Shown here one piece after another: positions 48,504 to 57,287 of a DNA stretch of 64,000 nucleotides. A program made the position numbers and the translations under genes. How positions within the stretch are numbered: the first letter of the stretch is position 1; the number at the start of each line of letters is the position of its first letter. The stretch lies in the NCBI RefSeq assembly GCF_028281305.1, contig NZ_JANQKD010000015.1, forward strand, positions 88,154 to 152,153, read 5' to 3'. The stretch is from Pelagibius sp. (GTDB taxonomy: Bacteria > Pseudomonadota > Alphaproteobacteria > Kiloniellales > Kiloniellaceae). The notes beneath the pieces were generated by a model. It was not told the origin of the DNA, did no database searches, and saw only the letters and a list, made by a program, of their open reading frames with translations.

Positions 48504-49226
48504 GTGTCTTTCGGGCTGAACCCGGCGCTGCTGCGGCGCCTGCTGGAGAATCCGGCTGTGCCTTCGGCCGGCCAGTTGGGCAGGGTCGGCTTCCAGGCGA
48601 GCATCCTGATCCCGGACTATCGCCGAAGTCTGCTTAGCCACTACGGCCGGAACAGCGACAGCGGCCTGCCACCCCTGCCCTTTCGCCATTTCGGTCTGCT
48701 CCTGGACTTCGAGAGCCCTGTCGAACTGGCGCTTCACGACCAGGCACGCACCCTGGACGCGGAGCTGCGCTCCCTGGTGCAGGCTTTCGGCCCGGTGCTG
48801 CTCCGTAACGTCGTTCTGCAGGGGGAAGACAGGCGCGCCGAACAGCGCAACGTGTTCTCCAGCCTGCAGTTCCACATCGACCGCGGCCCCATGCAGCCGG
48901 ACCATTACACGCTGTTCTGGCGCGATCCCGGGGACGCCCAGCAGCGGAGCCCGCGCAGTTCCTCCACTCTGGTCATGGCCAACACGGCAGCCTTTCTGCA
49001 GGCCGAGCGGGAAGGACAGGGCGGTGACTTCAAGCCGGCCTATCGACTGCTTGAAAATGAATCCGTCGACAGCATGAAGAACAGGACCCTGATCGAGATC
49101 CCCTGGCGCGCGCCGGAGGGAACCGGCGAGGTGGCGATCCTGGACAACACCACGGTCCTTCATGCCAGCTATTACGTTCACCCGGAGCTGCGCGGCTACC
49201 CGATTTCGGTGCGCTACCTGATCTGA
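48504..49226 (+). CDS. putative Fe(II)/2-oxoglutarate-dependent oxygenase-fold protein (GTG start)
   Basis: LQFHIDRGPMQPDHYTLFWRD (HxD) ... EVAILDNTTVLHASYYVHPELRGYPISVRYLI (distal His + Arg), spacing typical of TauD/CAS-like enzymes. Confidence 0.65.
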   Translation: MSFGLNPALLRRLLENPAVPSAGQLGRVGFQASILIPDYRRSLLSHYGRNSDSGLPPLPFRHFGLLLDFESPVELALHDQARTLDAELRSLVQAFGPVLLRNVVLQGEDRRAEQRNVFSSLQFHIDRGPMQPDHYTLFWRDPGDAQQRSPRSSSTLVMANTAAFLQAEREGQGGDFKPAYRLLENESVDSMKNRTLIEIPWRAPEGTGEVAILDNTTVLHASYYVHPELRGYPISVRYLI

Positions 49227-49247
49227 CAGCGGCTTTGCCGTCCAGCC

Positions 49248-50120
49248 TCAGTCTGCAAGCGTCGGATCCAGACGGTCGCGCAGCCAGTCGCCGATGAGGC
49301 TGACCGAGAGCGTGGCGATGAAGGTGACGGCCCCCGGCAGCACCGCCATCCACCAGGCGGTCAGGAGGTAGTTGCGGCCGTCGCCCAGCATCTGCCCAAG
49401 GCTGGTGAGCGGCGGCTGCACCCCGAGCCCGAGAAAGCTCAGCGAGGTTTCCAGCAGGATGGTCTGCGGAAAGTTCAGCGTGAACTGGACAATCAGAACA
49501 GCGGCAATGTTGGGCAGCACGTGGCGCAGGTAGAGCCGCCACTCGGAAGCACCGAAGGCATAGATCGCCTGGGCGTATCCCCGCGCCCGCACCGAGAGAG
49601 CCGCACCGCGGGCCAGCCGCGCATAGACCTCCCAGCCGTTGATGCCGATCACCAGCACGAAGAGCGTCAGGTTGTTGCCGAAAAACGCAAGCACCGCCAG
49701 GGCCAGAATCATGAACGGCAGGGAGGCCTGCACATCGACCATCATCATGATGGTCTCGCCCGTCCAGCCGCGCAGGCTCGCCGCCAGGAGGCCCAGGAAG
49801 GTCCCCAGGATGGCGCCAATGATGGTGCCCAGAAAGGCGATCGAAAGACTGAAACGGATGGCGTAGAGCAGCCGGCTGAGCAGATCGCGCCCAAGCTGGT
49901 CGGTGCCCAGAACATGGTCCCAACTGCCGCCCAGGAACACCGGCGCCGCCAGCCGGTTCAGCAAAGCCTGGTCGCGATAGCCGTAGGGCGCCAGCAGGTC
50001 GGCAAACACGGCAATCAGCACCAGCAGACCGATCGCGGCAAAGGACACGAGCACCAGAACCGGCGGGCGTTTCCAGCGCCGCTGCGCGATGACGGCCGGG
50101 GCTGCGTTCGCCTGGCTCAT
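49248..50120 (-). CDS. ABC transporter permease (DppC/OppC type)
   Basis: LFADLLAPYGYRDQALLNRLAAPVFLGGSWDHVLGTDQLGRDLLSRLLYAIRFSLSIAFLGTIIGAILGTFLGL. Confidence 0.95.
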   Translation of the reverse strand: MSQANAAPAVIAQRRWKRPPVLVLVSFAAIGLLVLIAVFADLLAPYGYRDQALLNRLAAPVFLGGSWDHVLGTDQLGRDLLSRLLYAIRFSLSIAFLGTIIGAILGTFLGLLAASLRGWTGETIMMMVDVQASLPFMILALAVLAFFGNNLTLFVLVIGINGWEVYARLARGAALSVRARGYAQAIYAFGASEWRLYLRHVLPNIAAVLIVQFTLNFPQTILLETSLSFLGLGVQPPLTSLGQMLGDGRNYLLTAWWMAVLPGAVTFIATLSVSLIGDWLRDRLDPTLAD

Positions 50121-51064
50121 CGGCCTGCACGCCGCCTTGTATCGCTGGCCTCGGCCACCCGTGGATCGAGGAAGCCGTAGAGGAAATCGACGAGCAGGTT
50201 GGCCAGCACCATGGTGAAGGCCGTCAGCACCAGAATGGCCTGAACCACAGCCAGATCGCGCGACGTGACCGCCCCCACCAACATCCGGCCCATCCCGGGC
50301 CAGGCGAAGACGGTTTCGACAATAATGGAGCCGGCGACGATATCGCCGAGGCGAAAGCCGAGAATCGTCACAACGGGAATTGCGGCATTGGGCAGGATAT
50401 GGCGTGCGAGACGCTGCAGCTCCGGCACCCCCTTGGCCTTGGCCGCCCGCACATAGGGCTGGTTCAGGACCTCCAAGACCGATGAGCGCATGAAGCGGGC
50501 GATGGTTGCCGCCAGGTGGGTGCCCAGGGTCACCGTCGGCAGCACCAGATGCGCCCAGGTGCCGCTGCCTGAGCTGGGCAGCAGGCGATAGACCATGGCG
50601 AAGACAAGAATGAGCACGATGCCGAAGAAAAAGTTCGGGATCGAATAGCCGAAGACGGCGACGCTCATGATGGCGCGATCGAGCCAGCTGTTGCGGTGAA
50701 GGGCCGCCAGGGTGCCGAGGATGCCGCCCACCACGAGGGCGAAGACCAGCGCCGCAAAGCCAAGCTGCAGGGTGGCGGGAATGGCCTCCAGGACCAGGTC
50801 GAGAGCAGGCGTCTCGTCCGAGAGGGAGATGCCGAAGTCACCCCGGGCGAGCGAGCCCAGATAGTTGAGGTACTGCTCCCAGACCGGTTTGTCGAAGCCG
50901 TACTTCTGCTCGTAGTAGCGCTGCACCTCCAGCGGCGCATCGTCGCCGGCCAGGATCTCCACCGGATCGCCTGTGAGCGAGAGGATCACAAAGGCGAAGC
51001 TGGCGACGATCCAGATGGTGATGAAGGCCCGGACGAGCTTGATCAGGACGACGCTGAGGGTCAT
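50117..51064 (-). CDS. ABC transporter permease (DppB/OppB type)
   Basis: MTLSVVLIKLVRAFITIWIVASFAFVILSLTGDPVEILAGDDAP...GYSIPNFFFGIVLILVFAMVYRLLPSSGSG...RAAKAKGVPELQRLARHILPNAAIPVVTILG. Start at 51064. Confidence 0.94.
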   Translation of the reverse strand: MTLSVVLIKLVRAFITIWIVASFAFVILSLTGDPVEILAGDDAPLEVQRYYEQKYGFDKPVWEQYLNYLGSLARGDFGISLSDETPALDLVLEAIPATLQLGFAALVFALVVGGILGTLAALHRNSWLDRAIMSVAVFGYSIPNFFFGIVLILVFAMVYRLLPSSGSGTWAHLVLPTVTLGTHLAATIARFMRSSVLEVLNQPYVRAAKAKGVPELQRLARHILPNAAIPVVTILGFRLGDIVAGSIIVETVFAWPGMGRMLVGAVTSRDLAVVQAILVLTAFTMVLANLLVDFLYGFLDPRVAEASDTRRRAGR

Positions 51065-52590
51065 GAAACGCACCGGGCCGCCTTGCCCTCGATCCTCTGA
51101 GCCTCCGCCTCCTGGACATAGACATGCTGCCCCAGGCGGCGCCGGCGCAGCGCATCCCGGCCAGCGGCGTGCACCACCTCGAAAAACTCGTCCTCCGGCT
51201 CTGCAAGTGCGGTGGTGCCGTGACCGGCCAGGCCCTCGCTCAGAACCCGGCCGGACATGAACGGTGGCGGCGCGATGCCCAGCAGCGACAGCACCGTGGG
51301 CGCAATGTCGACCACCCCGCAGGGCAGAGCGCTGACCACGCCGTTCCTGAAGGCACTGCCGCCGGCTCCCAGCACGCTGCGCATCTCGTAGCTGCTGAGG
51401 CCGCCATGGGTGCTGCCGCCCTCTTTCAGCTCGGAGCCCACAAAGCGGCCGCTGCCGGGAACGCCGCGCGGTCCGGCCTCGTCGCCGACAGCCAGGGTGT
51501 AGAAGAGCTCTGGCGAGCGCACATGGTCGTTGAGTAGCAGGGCCCTGTTCAGGGTGCCGGCGATAAGCCCATGTGGGTCCTGCAGGCCGTCGGGACCGCT
51601 CGGACCCTGCGTGAAGATCGCCCCGCACCAGGGCTGCTCGCGCAGGAACTGCACAAGGTCCAGGAGCTGGGTGTTGTCGGCGGCCGGCACCGCGCGCACC
51701 GCGCCGACCTGCAGCGGCGCCCCCAGCAAGCCCCTTTGCGGACCGCTGGCCGGATCCAGGTCGAAGCCGGCCTCACGCAGTTCCCGGCCTGCTTCGACGC
51801 GGCCGACCGCGTTGATGTGTCCGTGGTCGGAGGCGACCAGGATCTGGATGTCGCGCCCGCGGGCCGGGTCCCGGGCCCAGTCGACAAGCCGCGCAAACTG
51901 CTGGTCCACTTCGCGCATCGCGGCCAGGGCTTCTTCCGAACCCAGGCCGCGGTAGTGGAAGGTGTAGTCCGGATCGCCGTACCACACGATCGCGACATCG
52001 GGATCGACCTCGGGCATGACATGGTCCAGAACGATGTCGGTCAGGCAGCGCGAGATTGCGATGGCCGGCATCTGCAAGTCCGGCAGCCCCCCGAGGTCGC
52101 GCATCACGCTGTCCGCAAAGGCCTTGGGGTGGGAAGATCCCCAGTCCCGCAGGCAGAGGCTGACCTGGCCATTCTCGGCGACGCGCGGGTTGAGGACACG
52201 CGTCGTGCCGCCGGAGGCCGAGGTCACGACGGCGAGACTCTTGCCGCCGGCGATCAGGCTCTCGGCAAGCCCGTCGACGGTGACGAAGCGCCCCTCGTAG
52301 GCCTGCATCGCCGCCTCGATGTGACTGACCTTTCCGGTATGGAAGACCGCATCGGCAAAGACCTTGGGGTCGTAGAACTGATTGGCGATCACGCCGGTCA
52401 TTCCCGGCACGCATCCGGAGCCGATGGCAGCGGCGTTGACCCGGGTCATCGAGGGAAAGACCGCGCGCGATTCCCTGTAGTCGACGTGCTCGCGCAGAAA
52501 CGCGTAAAGGTTCGGCGTGTAGGCCGCGGTAACGAAGTCGCGTCTCAGGCCGTCCAGGACGACGAGAATGACTTGGGGGTCAGATGGCAC
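51061..52590 (-). CDS. alkaline phosphatase-superfamily (type I phosphodiesterase/nucleotide pyrophosphatase-like) hydrolase, no signal peptide
   Basis: VPSDPQVILVVLDGLRRDFVTAAYTPNLYAFLREHVDYRESRAVFPSMTRVNAAAIGSGCVPGMTG...VWYGDPDYTFHYRGLGSEEA...ILVASDHGHINAVG...STHGGLSSYEM; GTG start (52588-52590) preceded by AAGAGG. Confidence 0.9.
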   Translation of the reverse strand: MPSDPQVILVVLDGLRRDFVTAAYTPNLYAFLREHVDYRESRAVFPSMTRVNAAAIGSGCVPGMTGVIANQFYDPKVFADAVFHTGKVSHIEAAMQAYEGRFVTVDGLAESLIAGGKSLAVVTSASGGTTRVLNPRVAENGQVSLCLRDWGSSHPKAFADSVMRDLGGLPDLQMPAIAISRCLTDIVLDHVMPEVDPDVAIVWYGDPDYTFHYRGLGSEEALAAMREVDQQFARLVDWARDPARGRDIQILVASDHGHINAVGRVEAGRELREAGFDLDPASGPQRGLLGAPLQVGAVRAVPAADNTQLLDLVQFLREQPWCGAIFTQGPSGPDGLQDPHGLIAGTLNRALLLNDHVRSPELFYTLAVGDEAGPRGVPGSGRFVGSELKEGGSTHGGLSSYEMRSVLGAGGSAFRNGVVSALPCGVVDIAPTVLSLLGIAPPPFMSGRVLSEGLAGHGTTALAEPEDEFFEVVHAAGRDALRRRRLGQHVYVQEAEAQRIEGKAARCVS

Positions 52591-52621
52591 CGGCTTGATC
52601 CTCTTCTTCAGCTCTTTCTGC

Positions 52622-53617
52622 TTATTCTTCGTTTGCTTGGCTCCGGGTGGTGTTTCGGGGTGCCACGAAGTGGCAGGCCGTGCGGTGAAGCGGCTGGGTT
52701 TGCGTGAGGGCCGGCGCAGCCGTCCGGCAGACCTCCTGCGCATAGGCACAGCGCGGATGGAAGGCGCAGCCCGGCGGCGCGTTCACCGGGCTGGGCGGCT
52801 CGCCCTGGAGCAGCGGCGCACGCGGCGCATCCGGGGCATCGGGGCGCGGGATGGCCGTCAGCAGTGCCTGCGTATAGGGGTGCCGCGGCCTGAGGAAGAT
52901 CTCCTCCTTGGGCCCCTCCTCGACGATACGCCCGAGGTACATGATGGCCACGCGCTGGCAGAGCTCCCAGACCGCGCCCAGATCGTGCGAGATGAAGAGA
53001 TAGGAAAGGCCCAGGTCCCGCCGCAAGCGGTCGAGCAGGCGCAGGATCTGGCGCTGGATGGGGGCGTCGAGGGAGGCCACCGGCTCGTCGCAAACGATGA
53101 CCTGCGGCTCCAGCGCCAGCGCGCGTGCGATCACGACGCGCTGCGCCTGACCCCCGGAAAGCTCATGCGGATAGCGCAGAGCCAGATCTTCCGGCAGTTC
53201 GACATCCCGCAGCAGCTGCCTCACCCGCTCCGCCCTGGTCTCGCGGGTTCCAAGCCGGTGGATCTCAAGCGGCTCGGCCACGGCTTCCGCGACCTTCAGG
53301 CGCGGGTCCAAGACGTCCAGGGGGTTCTGATAGATGGTCTGCACCCGCCGGGCATGGGTCCTGCGGTCGGCGGTCGGAGGTACGCCTTCGACCAGAACAG
53401 TGCCGCCGTCCGGCCTTTCCAGCCCCTGTACCAGCCGCCCGAGCGTGGACTTGCCGCAACCGCTTTCTCCGACCAGGCCCAGCGCCTCGCCCGGATCGAT
53501 GGCGAGAGATACGCCAGCGACGGCCTGCACCCTTGGCCTCTCCCGGCCGAGAAAGCCTGTCGCCGGCCCGGCAAAGCTGCGCCGCGCGTCTGTCAGCGTG
53601 ACGAGCCGCTGCGTCAT
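52622..53617 (-). CDS. oligopeptide-type ABC transporter ATP-binding protein (OppF/DppF)
   Basis: ALGLVGESGCGKSTLGRLVQGLERPDGG, LSGGQAQRVVIARALALEPQVIVCDEPVASLDAPIQRQIL, C-terminal GCAFHPRCAYAQEVCR (oligo_HPY). Confidence 0.95.
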   Translation of the reverse strand: MTQRLVTLTDARRSFAGPATGFLGRERPRVQAVAGVSLAIDPGEALGLVGESGCGKSTLGRLVQGLERPDGGTVLVEGVPPTADRRTHARRVQTIYQNPLDVLDPRLKVAEAVAEPLEIHRLGTRETRAERVRQLLRDVELPEDLALRYPHELSGGQAQRVVIARALALEPQVIVCDEPVASLDAPIQRQILRLLDRLRRDLGLSYLFISHDLGAVWELCQRVAIMYLGRIVEEGPKEEIFLRPRHPYTQALLTAIPRPDAPDAPRAPLLQGEPPSPVNAPPGCAFHPRCAYAQEVCRTAAPALTQTQPLHRTACHFVAPRNTTRSQANEE

Positions 53618-54465
53618 GGCGAGCCCTGGCCGGGAGGTCGGAGATCTGCGTTCCCGAGATCAGGCGCCGTGAGCGCTTCGGGGATCGGCAGGCGCATGGC
53701 GTCGGCAACGATCTCCTGCGTTACCGGGTGACGGGGGTCGCGCAGGACGCTGGCCATGGCCCCCTCTTCCACGATCCGTCCCTGTGACATGACCGCCACT
53801 CTGTGTGCCAGCTCGGCGACGACACTCACATCGTGCGACACCAACAGGATTGCCGTGCCAAAGTGTTCCTGAAGGTCGCGCAGAAGGGACAGGATCTGCG
53901 CCTGGGTGGTGAGATCCAGGGCGGTGGTGGGTTCATCGGCGATCAGCAGGTCGGGACGCGCCGCCGTCGCCATGGCGATCATCACCCGCTGGCACATGCC
54001 GCCGGAAAGCTGATGGGGGTAGGCCCTGGACCGCAGAGCCGGATCCGGAATGCCGACAAGCCGCAGCAGTGCCTTTATCTCACCTGTAAGAGCAGGACCT
54101 GAGAGCCCACGGTGCAGCCGCAGGGTTTCGCCCAACTGCGCGCCAATGGTCATGACCGGATTGAGGGAGCGCACCGGATCCTGAAAGATCATCGCAATCC
54201 GCCGGCCACGGCAGGCCGCCATCGCGCCCTCGTCGAGCGCGAAGAGGTCCTGACCATCGAAGACCGCGGTGCCGGAAAGACGCTCGGCGGTTGGCGGCAA
54301 GAGATCGAGAATGGCGTGACAAGTCACCGACTTGCCGCTGCCGCTGGACCCAACGAGGCCCAGCGTGCGCCCCTTCTCGATGGTGAAGGAAACCGTGTCC
54401 ACAGCCCGGCCGGCGCGCAAGGCGCCGTCGAAACTGACCGCGAGATCGTTCACCGACAACAGCAT
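53614..54465 (-). CDS. oligopeptide-type ABC transporter ATP-binding protein (OppD/DppD)
   Basis: [63 protein letters not shown]. Confidence 0.95.
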   Translation of the reverse strand: MLLSVNDLAVSFDGALRAGRAVDTVSFTIEKGRTLGLVGSSGSGKSVTCHAILDLLPPTAERLSGTAVFDGQDLFALDEGAMAACRGRRIAMIFQDPVRSLNPVMTIGAQLGETLRLHRGLSGPALTGEIKALLRLVGIPDPALRSRAYPHQLSGGMCQRVMIAMATAARPDLLIADEPTTALDLTTQAQILSLLRDLQEHFGTAILLVSHDVSVVAELAHRVAVMSQGRIVEEGAMASVLRDPRHPVTQEIVADAMRLPIPEALTAPDLGNADLRPPGQGSP

Positions 54466-54497
54466 CGAGACGCTACCGGAAGCCCTGGCGAAACTGC

Positions 54498-54542
54498 GGC
54501 GGAGGTGATGCGGCGCCTTGGCGCCGCATCGCTGTCTCCGCC
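54498..54542 (-). other. strong intercistronic hairpin downstream of OppA-like gene
   Basis: GGCGGAG-GT-GATGCGGCGCC-TT-GGCGCCGCATC-GCTGT-CTCCGCC: perfect 11-bp inner stem plus perfect 7-bp outer stem. Confidence 0.75.
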
Positions 54543-54550
54543 AGCCTAGC

Positions 54551-56155
54551 CTATTGACCGAGGCTCAGCTTGAAGTTATCCGGGCCGAAATCCATGAAGT
54601 AGAGGCTGTAGGGCGTCCACTCCACGTCGTTGGCCATGATGAAGGTGACCAGGGGGTTGTAGAGCATGGTCATGGGCATCTCGTCCTCGAAGATGTCGAG
54701 CATGCGCTGAAACTTCGCCTTGCGCTCGCCCTGATCCTCGATACTGACGAGGGACGAAGCGATGTCGTTGAACTCGGAGGGCGGCGTGAAGAAGCCGTAC
54801 TTCTTCTGAATGCCGGCGTTCGGCCCCCAGTTGACGTTGATCGCCCCGGTCGGATCCGGCAGGCGGTAGGTGTTGGACCAGGCGTAGACCTGCGCACCTT
54901 CGGACCGTACCTGTTTGAAGCTCTCCACGAAGTTCAGCTCCGCGTTGATGCCGACCTGGCGCCACATCTCCTGAATGATCTGGGCAGCATCGCGGCCATT
55001 CAGATAGTAGCCGTCGATCAGGCGGAAGGAGATGGTGGAGCCGTCGTAGCCGCTGGCCTTGACCAGCTCGCGCGCCTTGTCCGGATCGTAGGTGTAGCCG
55101 GCACGCTCGGCGCTGTACATCGCGCCGAAGGAAGCGAGTTGATGGCCGTTGGGCGTGTAGTTCTCATCATTCCACAGCGCCTTCCGCAGCGCGTCGCGGT
55201 CGATCGCATAGCTCATCGCCTGGCGCAGGTTCTTGTCCGCGAGAACAGGGTCCGTCTGGTTGAAGACCAGCACGTGGGTGTTGTCCAGCGAGACGCTCGT
55301 TGACTTCACGTTGTCGTAGCCGGCAACGACCTCCATCTGATCGGGCGGAATGTCGACGGCCATCTTGTATTCGCCGCTGACGACACCGGCGATGCGCGCC
55401 GAGACCTCGGGAACCTCCTTGAACTCGATGGCGCTGACGGCTGGCTTGCCGCCCCAGTAGCCCTCGTGCGCTTCGAGGCGGATGAAGTCGTTTTTGCGGT
55501 AGCCGGTGGCCTTGAAGGGACCGGTGCCGACGGGCGCCCACTTCATTTCGTCGAAGGCGGCTTCCATCCACTCCGCGAAGGGAACACCGTCCTTCTGAAA
55601 AGCCATCCAGGGCTCGTCGCAGACGATAAAGGAGGTGTAGCTGGTCAGGCGCTCCTCGAGGATGAGGTCGGGTGCCTTGGTGACGAAGCGCACCGTCCTG
55701 TCGTCGACCTTCTCGACACTTTCCAGATGACTGAAGTAGTTGCGGCCGCGTGGATAGAACGACTGCCCGCCCCAAAGGCGTTCTTCACTGAAGGTGAAGA
55801 CCACGTCGTCGGCGTTGAAGGGCGAGCCGTCATGGCAGACGACCCCCTCGCGCAGCGTCACCTCCAGGGTGCGCGCATCCGGGCGCGACCAGCTTGTGGC
55901 CAATCCGGGCTCAAGCTTCACCCCGACCTCCGGGGCGTTGCGGAAGTCGCGCTTGATGAGCGTATCGTAGATCGAAAAGTAGACCCGCACGTCCACATTG
56001 CCGGTCTGCCGGCCGGGATCGAGGTTGCGTGCCAGCTTGTTCACGGCCACGGCGATTTCCGGCGCCGTAGACTGCGCCTGGGCGGAGGCCACCGCGGTGG
56101 TGGACGCCAAGGCCGCCAAAAGACCAAAGGTGAGACTCTTCGAGATGGGGGACAT
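54551..56155 (-). CDS. ABC transporter substrate-binding protein (SBP family 5, OppA/DppA)
   Basis: MSPISKSLTFGLLAALASTTAVASAQAQ signal peptide; LEPGLATSWSRPDARTLEVTLREGVVCHDGSPFNADDVVFTFSEER...LRQAMSYAIDRDALRKALW. Confidence 0.94.
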   Translation of the reverse strand: MSPISKSLTFGLLAALASTTAVASAQAQSTAPEIAVAVNKLARNLDPGRQTGNVDVRVYFSIYDTLIKRDFRNAPEVGVKLEPGLATSWSRPDARTLEVTLREGVVCHDGSPFNADDVVFTFSEERLWGGQSFYPRGRNYFSHLESVEKVDDRTVRFVTKAPDLILEERLTSYTSFIVCDEPWMAFQKDGVPFAEWMEAAFDEMKWAPVGTGPFKATGYRKNDFIRLEAHEGYWGGKPAVSAIEFKEVPEVSARIAGVVSGEYKMAVDIPPDQMEVVAGYDNVKSTSVSLDNTHVLVFNQTDPVLADKNLRQAMSYAIDRDALRKALWNDENYTPNGHQLASFGAMYSAERAGYTYDPDKARELVKASGYDGSTISFRLIDGYYLNGRDAAQIIQEMWRQVGINAELNFVESFKQVRSEGAQVYAWSNTYRLPDPTGAINVNWGPNAGIQKKYGFFTPPSEFNDIASSLVSIEDQGERKAKFQRMLDIFEDEMPMTMLYNPLVTFIMANDVEWTPYSLYFMDFGPDNFKLSLGQ

Positions 56156-56202
56156 GTCGGAAGCTCCTGTTCCTCTCTCCAGGTGAAGCGACACCGCCGG
56201 CG

Positions 56203-57057
56203 TTATCGTGCGAACCGTTTCTTCAGTTCGTCGTAGCGCGCCAGGGCGGCCAGCGAGCGGCCGTCATCGGTGGCCGCCAATTCCAGGATGATCGCGTTGG
56301 TGATGGTCATGGGCACAACCAGCGACTGGGACTCGCCGGCAGCACCGCGCGGTGCGGAAATGTGAAGATCGGGTTTGGGATCGAGCCGCCCGCCGCCCAC
56401 GTCGGTGATGGCCAGCACCCGGGTGCCGATGTCCCGCGCTGTGGTCAGCAGTTCCTGCAGCCGCGCCGTGGGTTCGCGAAAGGCGAAGAGAACCAGCAGG
56501 TCCTCAGGGCCCAGGTTGATCAGAAGTTCGGCAGGCCCGGTGATGTGGGACCCGATGTCGATGACGGGGTAGCCGGAGCGCCGAAGCCGGCGGCTGACCA
56601 AGGACGACAGCGATGCGGCATGGCCGCGCCCGTAGACATAGAGCTGCCGCGCCTTTGCAATTTCCGTTGCCGCGGCGGCGATCTCGCCATCCGCCAAGGC
56701 CTCGCGCAGCCCGGCCAGCGCCGACATCTCGCTTTCGATGACAGCGGAAAGGCTGGAGCTCTCCTCGCTGCGGGCCAAACGGGCCATGACCCGCGCGGCC
56801 GGGCTGCGGAAATCGTCCTCGCCGGCCGTCAGGTTCTCGCGCAGAAAGGCGCGGAACTCCGGGTAACCCGGAAACCCCAACCGCTTCGCCAGGCGGACCG
56901 CCGCAGCCGGATGCACGTTGGCCCGATCCGAGATGTCCTTGCCGGTGTCCATGGCCGCGCGCAGCGGATCCTGCAGCAGGACATCCAGCAATCGGCTGTC
57001 GGCGGTCGTCAGCCGGCTGGCATGGGCAGCGATGAGCTTTTGAAGTTCTGCGGACAC
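56203..57057 (-). CDS. MurR/RpiR family transcriptional regulator (HTH_6 + SIS)
   Basis: DISDRANVHPAAAVRLAKRLGFPGYPEFRAFLRENL...LYVYGRGHAASLSSLVSRRLRRSGYPVIDIGS...VLFAFREPTARLQELLTTARDIGTRVLAITD. Confidence 0.94.
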   Translation of the reverse strand: MSAELQKLIAAHASRLTTADSRLLDVLLQDPLRAAMDTGKDISDRANVHPAAAVRLAKRLGFPGYPEFRAFLRENLTAGEDDFRSPAARVMARLARSEESSSLSAVIESEMSALAGLREALADGEIAAAATEIAKARQLYVYGRGHAASLSSLVSRRLRRSGYPVIDIGSHITGPAELLINLGPEDLLVLFAFREPTARLQELLTTARDIGTRVLAITDVGGGRLDPKPDLHISAPRGAAGESQSLVVPMTITNAIILELAATDDGRSLAALARYDELKKRFAR

Positions 57058-57098
57058 CTGATCCCTCTCCCGCGATCCCGATTAGACCAGCACTATTT

Positions 57099-57116
57099 CT
57101 GCAATTTAAATTGCAG
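57099..57116. promoter_or_regulatory. perfect 18-bp palindrome CTGCAATTTAAATTGCAG, candidate RpiR operator
   Basis: Self-complementary 18-mer ~42 bp upstream of the rpiR-like start in a short AT-rich promoter region. Confidence 0.6.
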
Positions 57117-57254
57117 GCCACACTTTTGTGAAATTTTGATGACAGTTGCCGCCGAGCGCACCCCTGGCGTTGCACCAGGGGTTTCGGCTCTACCCTGCGT
57201 GGCTGATCGGGCCAGGCAGGCTGAAAAGTCTCAGATATTGGAAGGGGTGGCGGG

Positions 57255-57287
57255 TGTCAGGCCACTGTCAGGCCACTGTCAGGCCAC
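57255..57287. repeat. 3 x 11-bp tandem repeat TGTCAGGCCAC
   Basis: Three exact consecutive copies; third copy contains the stop codon of the DeoR-like gene. Confidence 0.9.
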
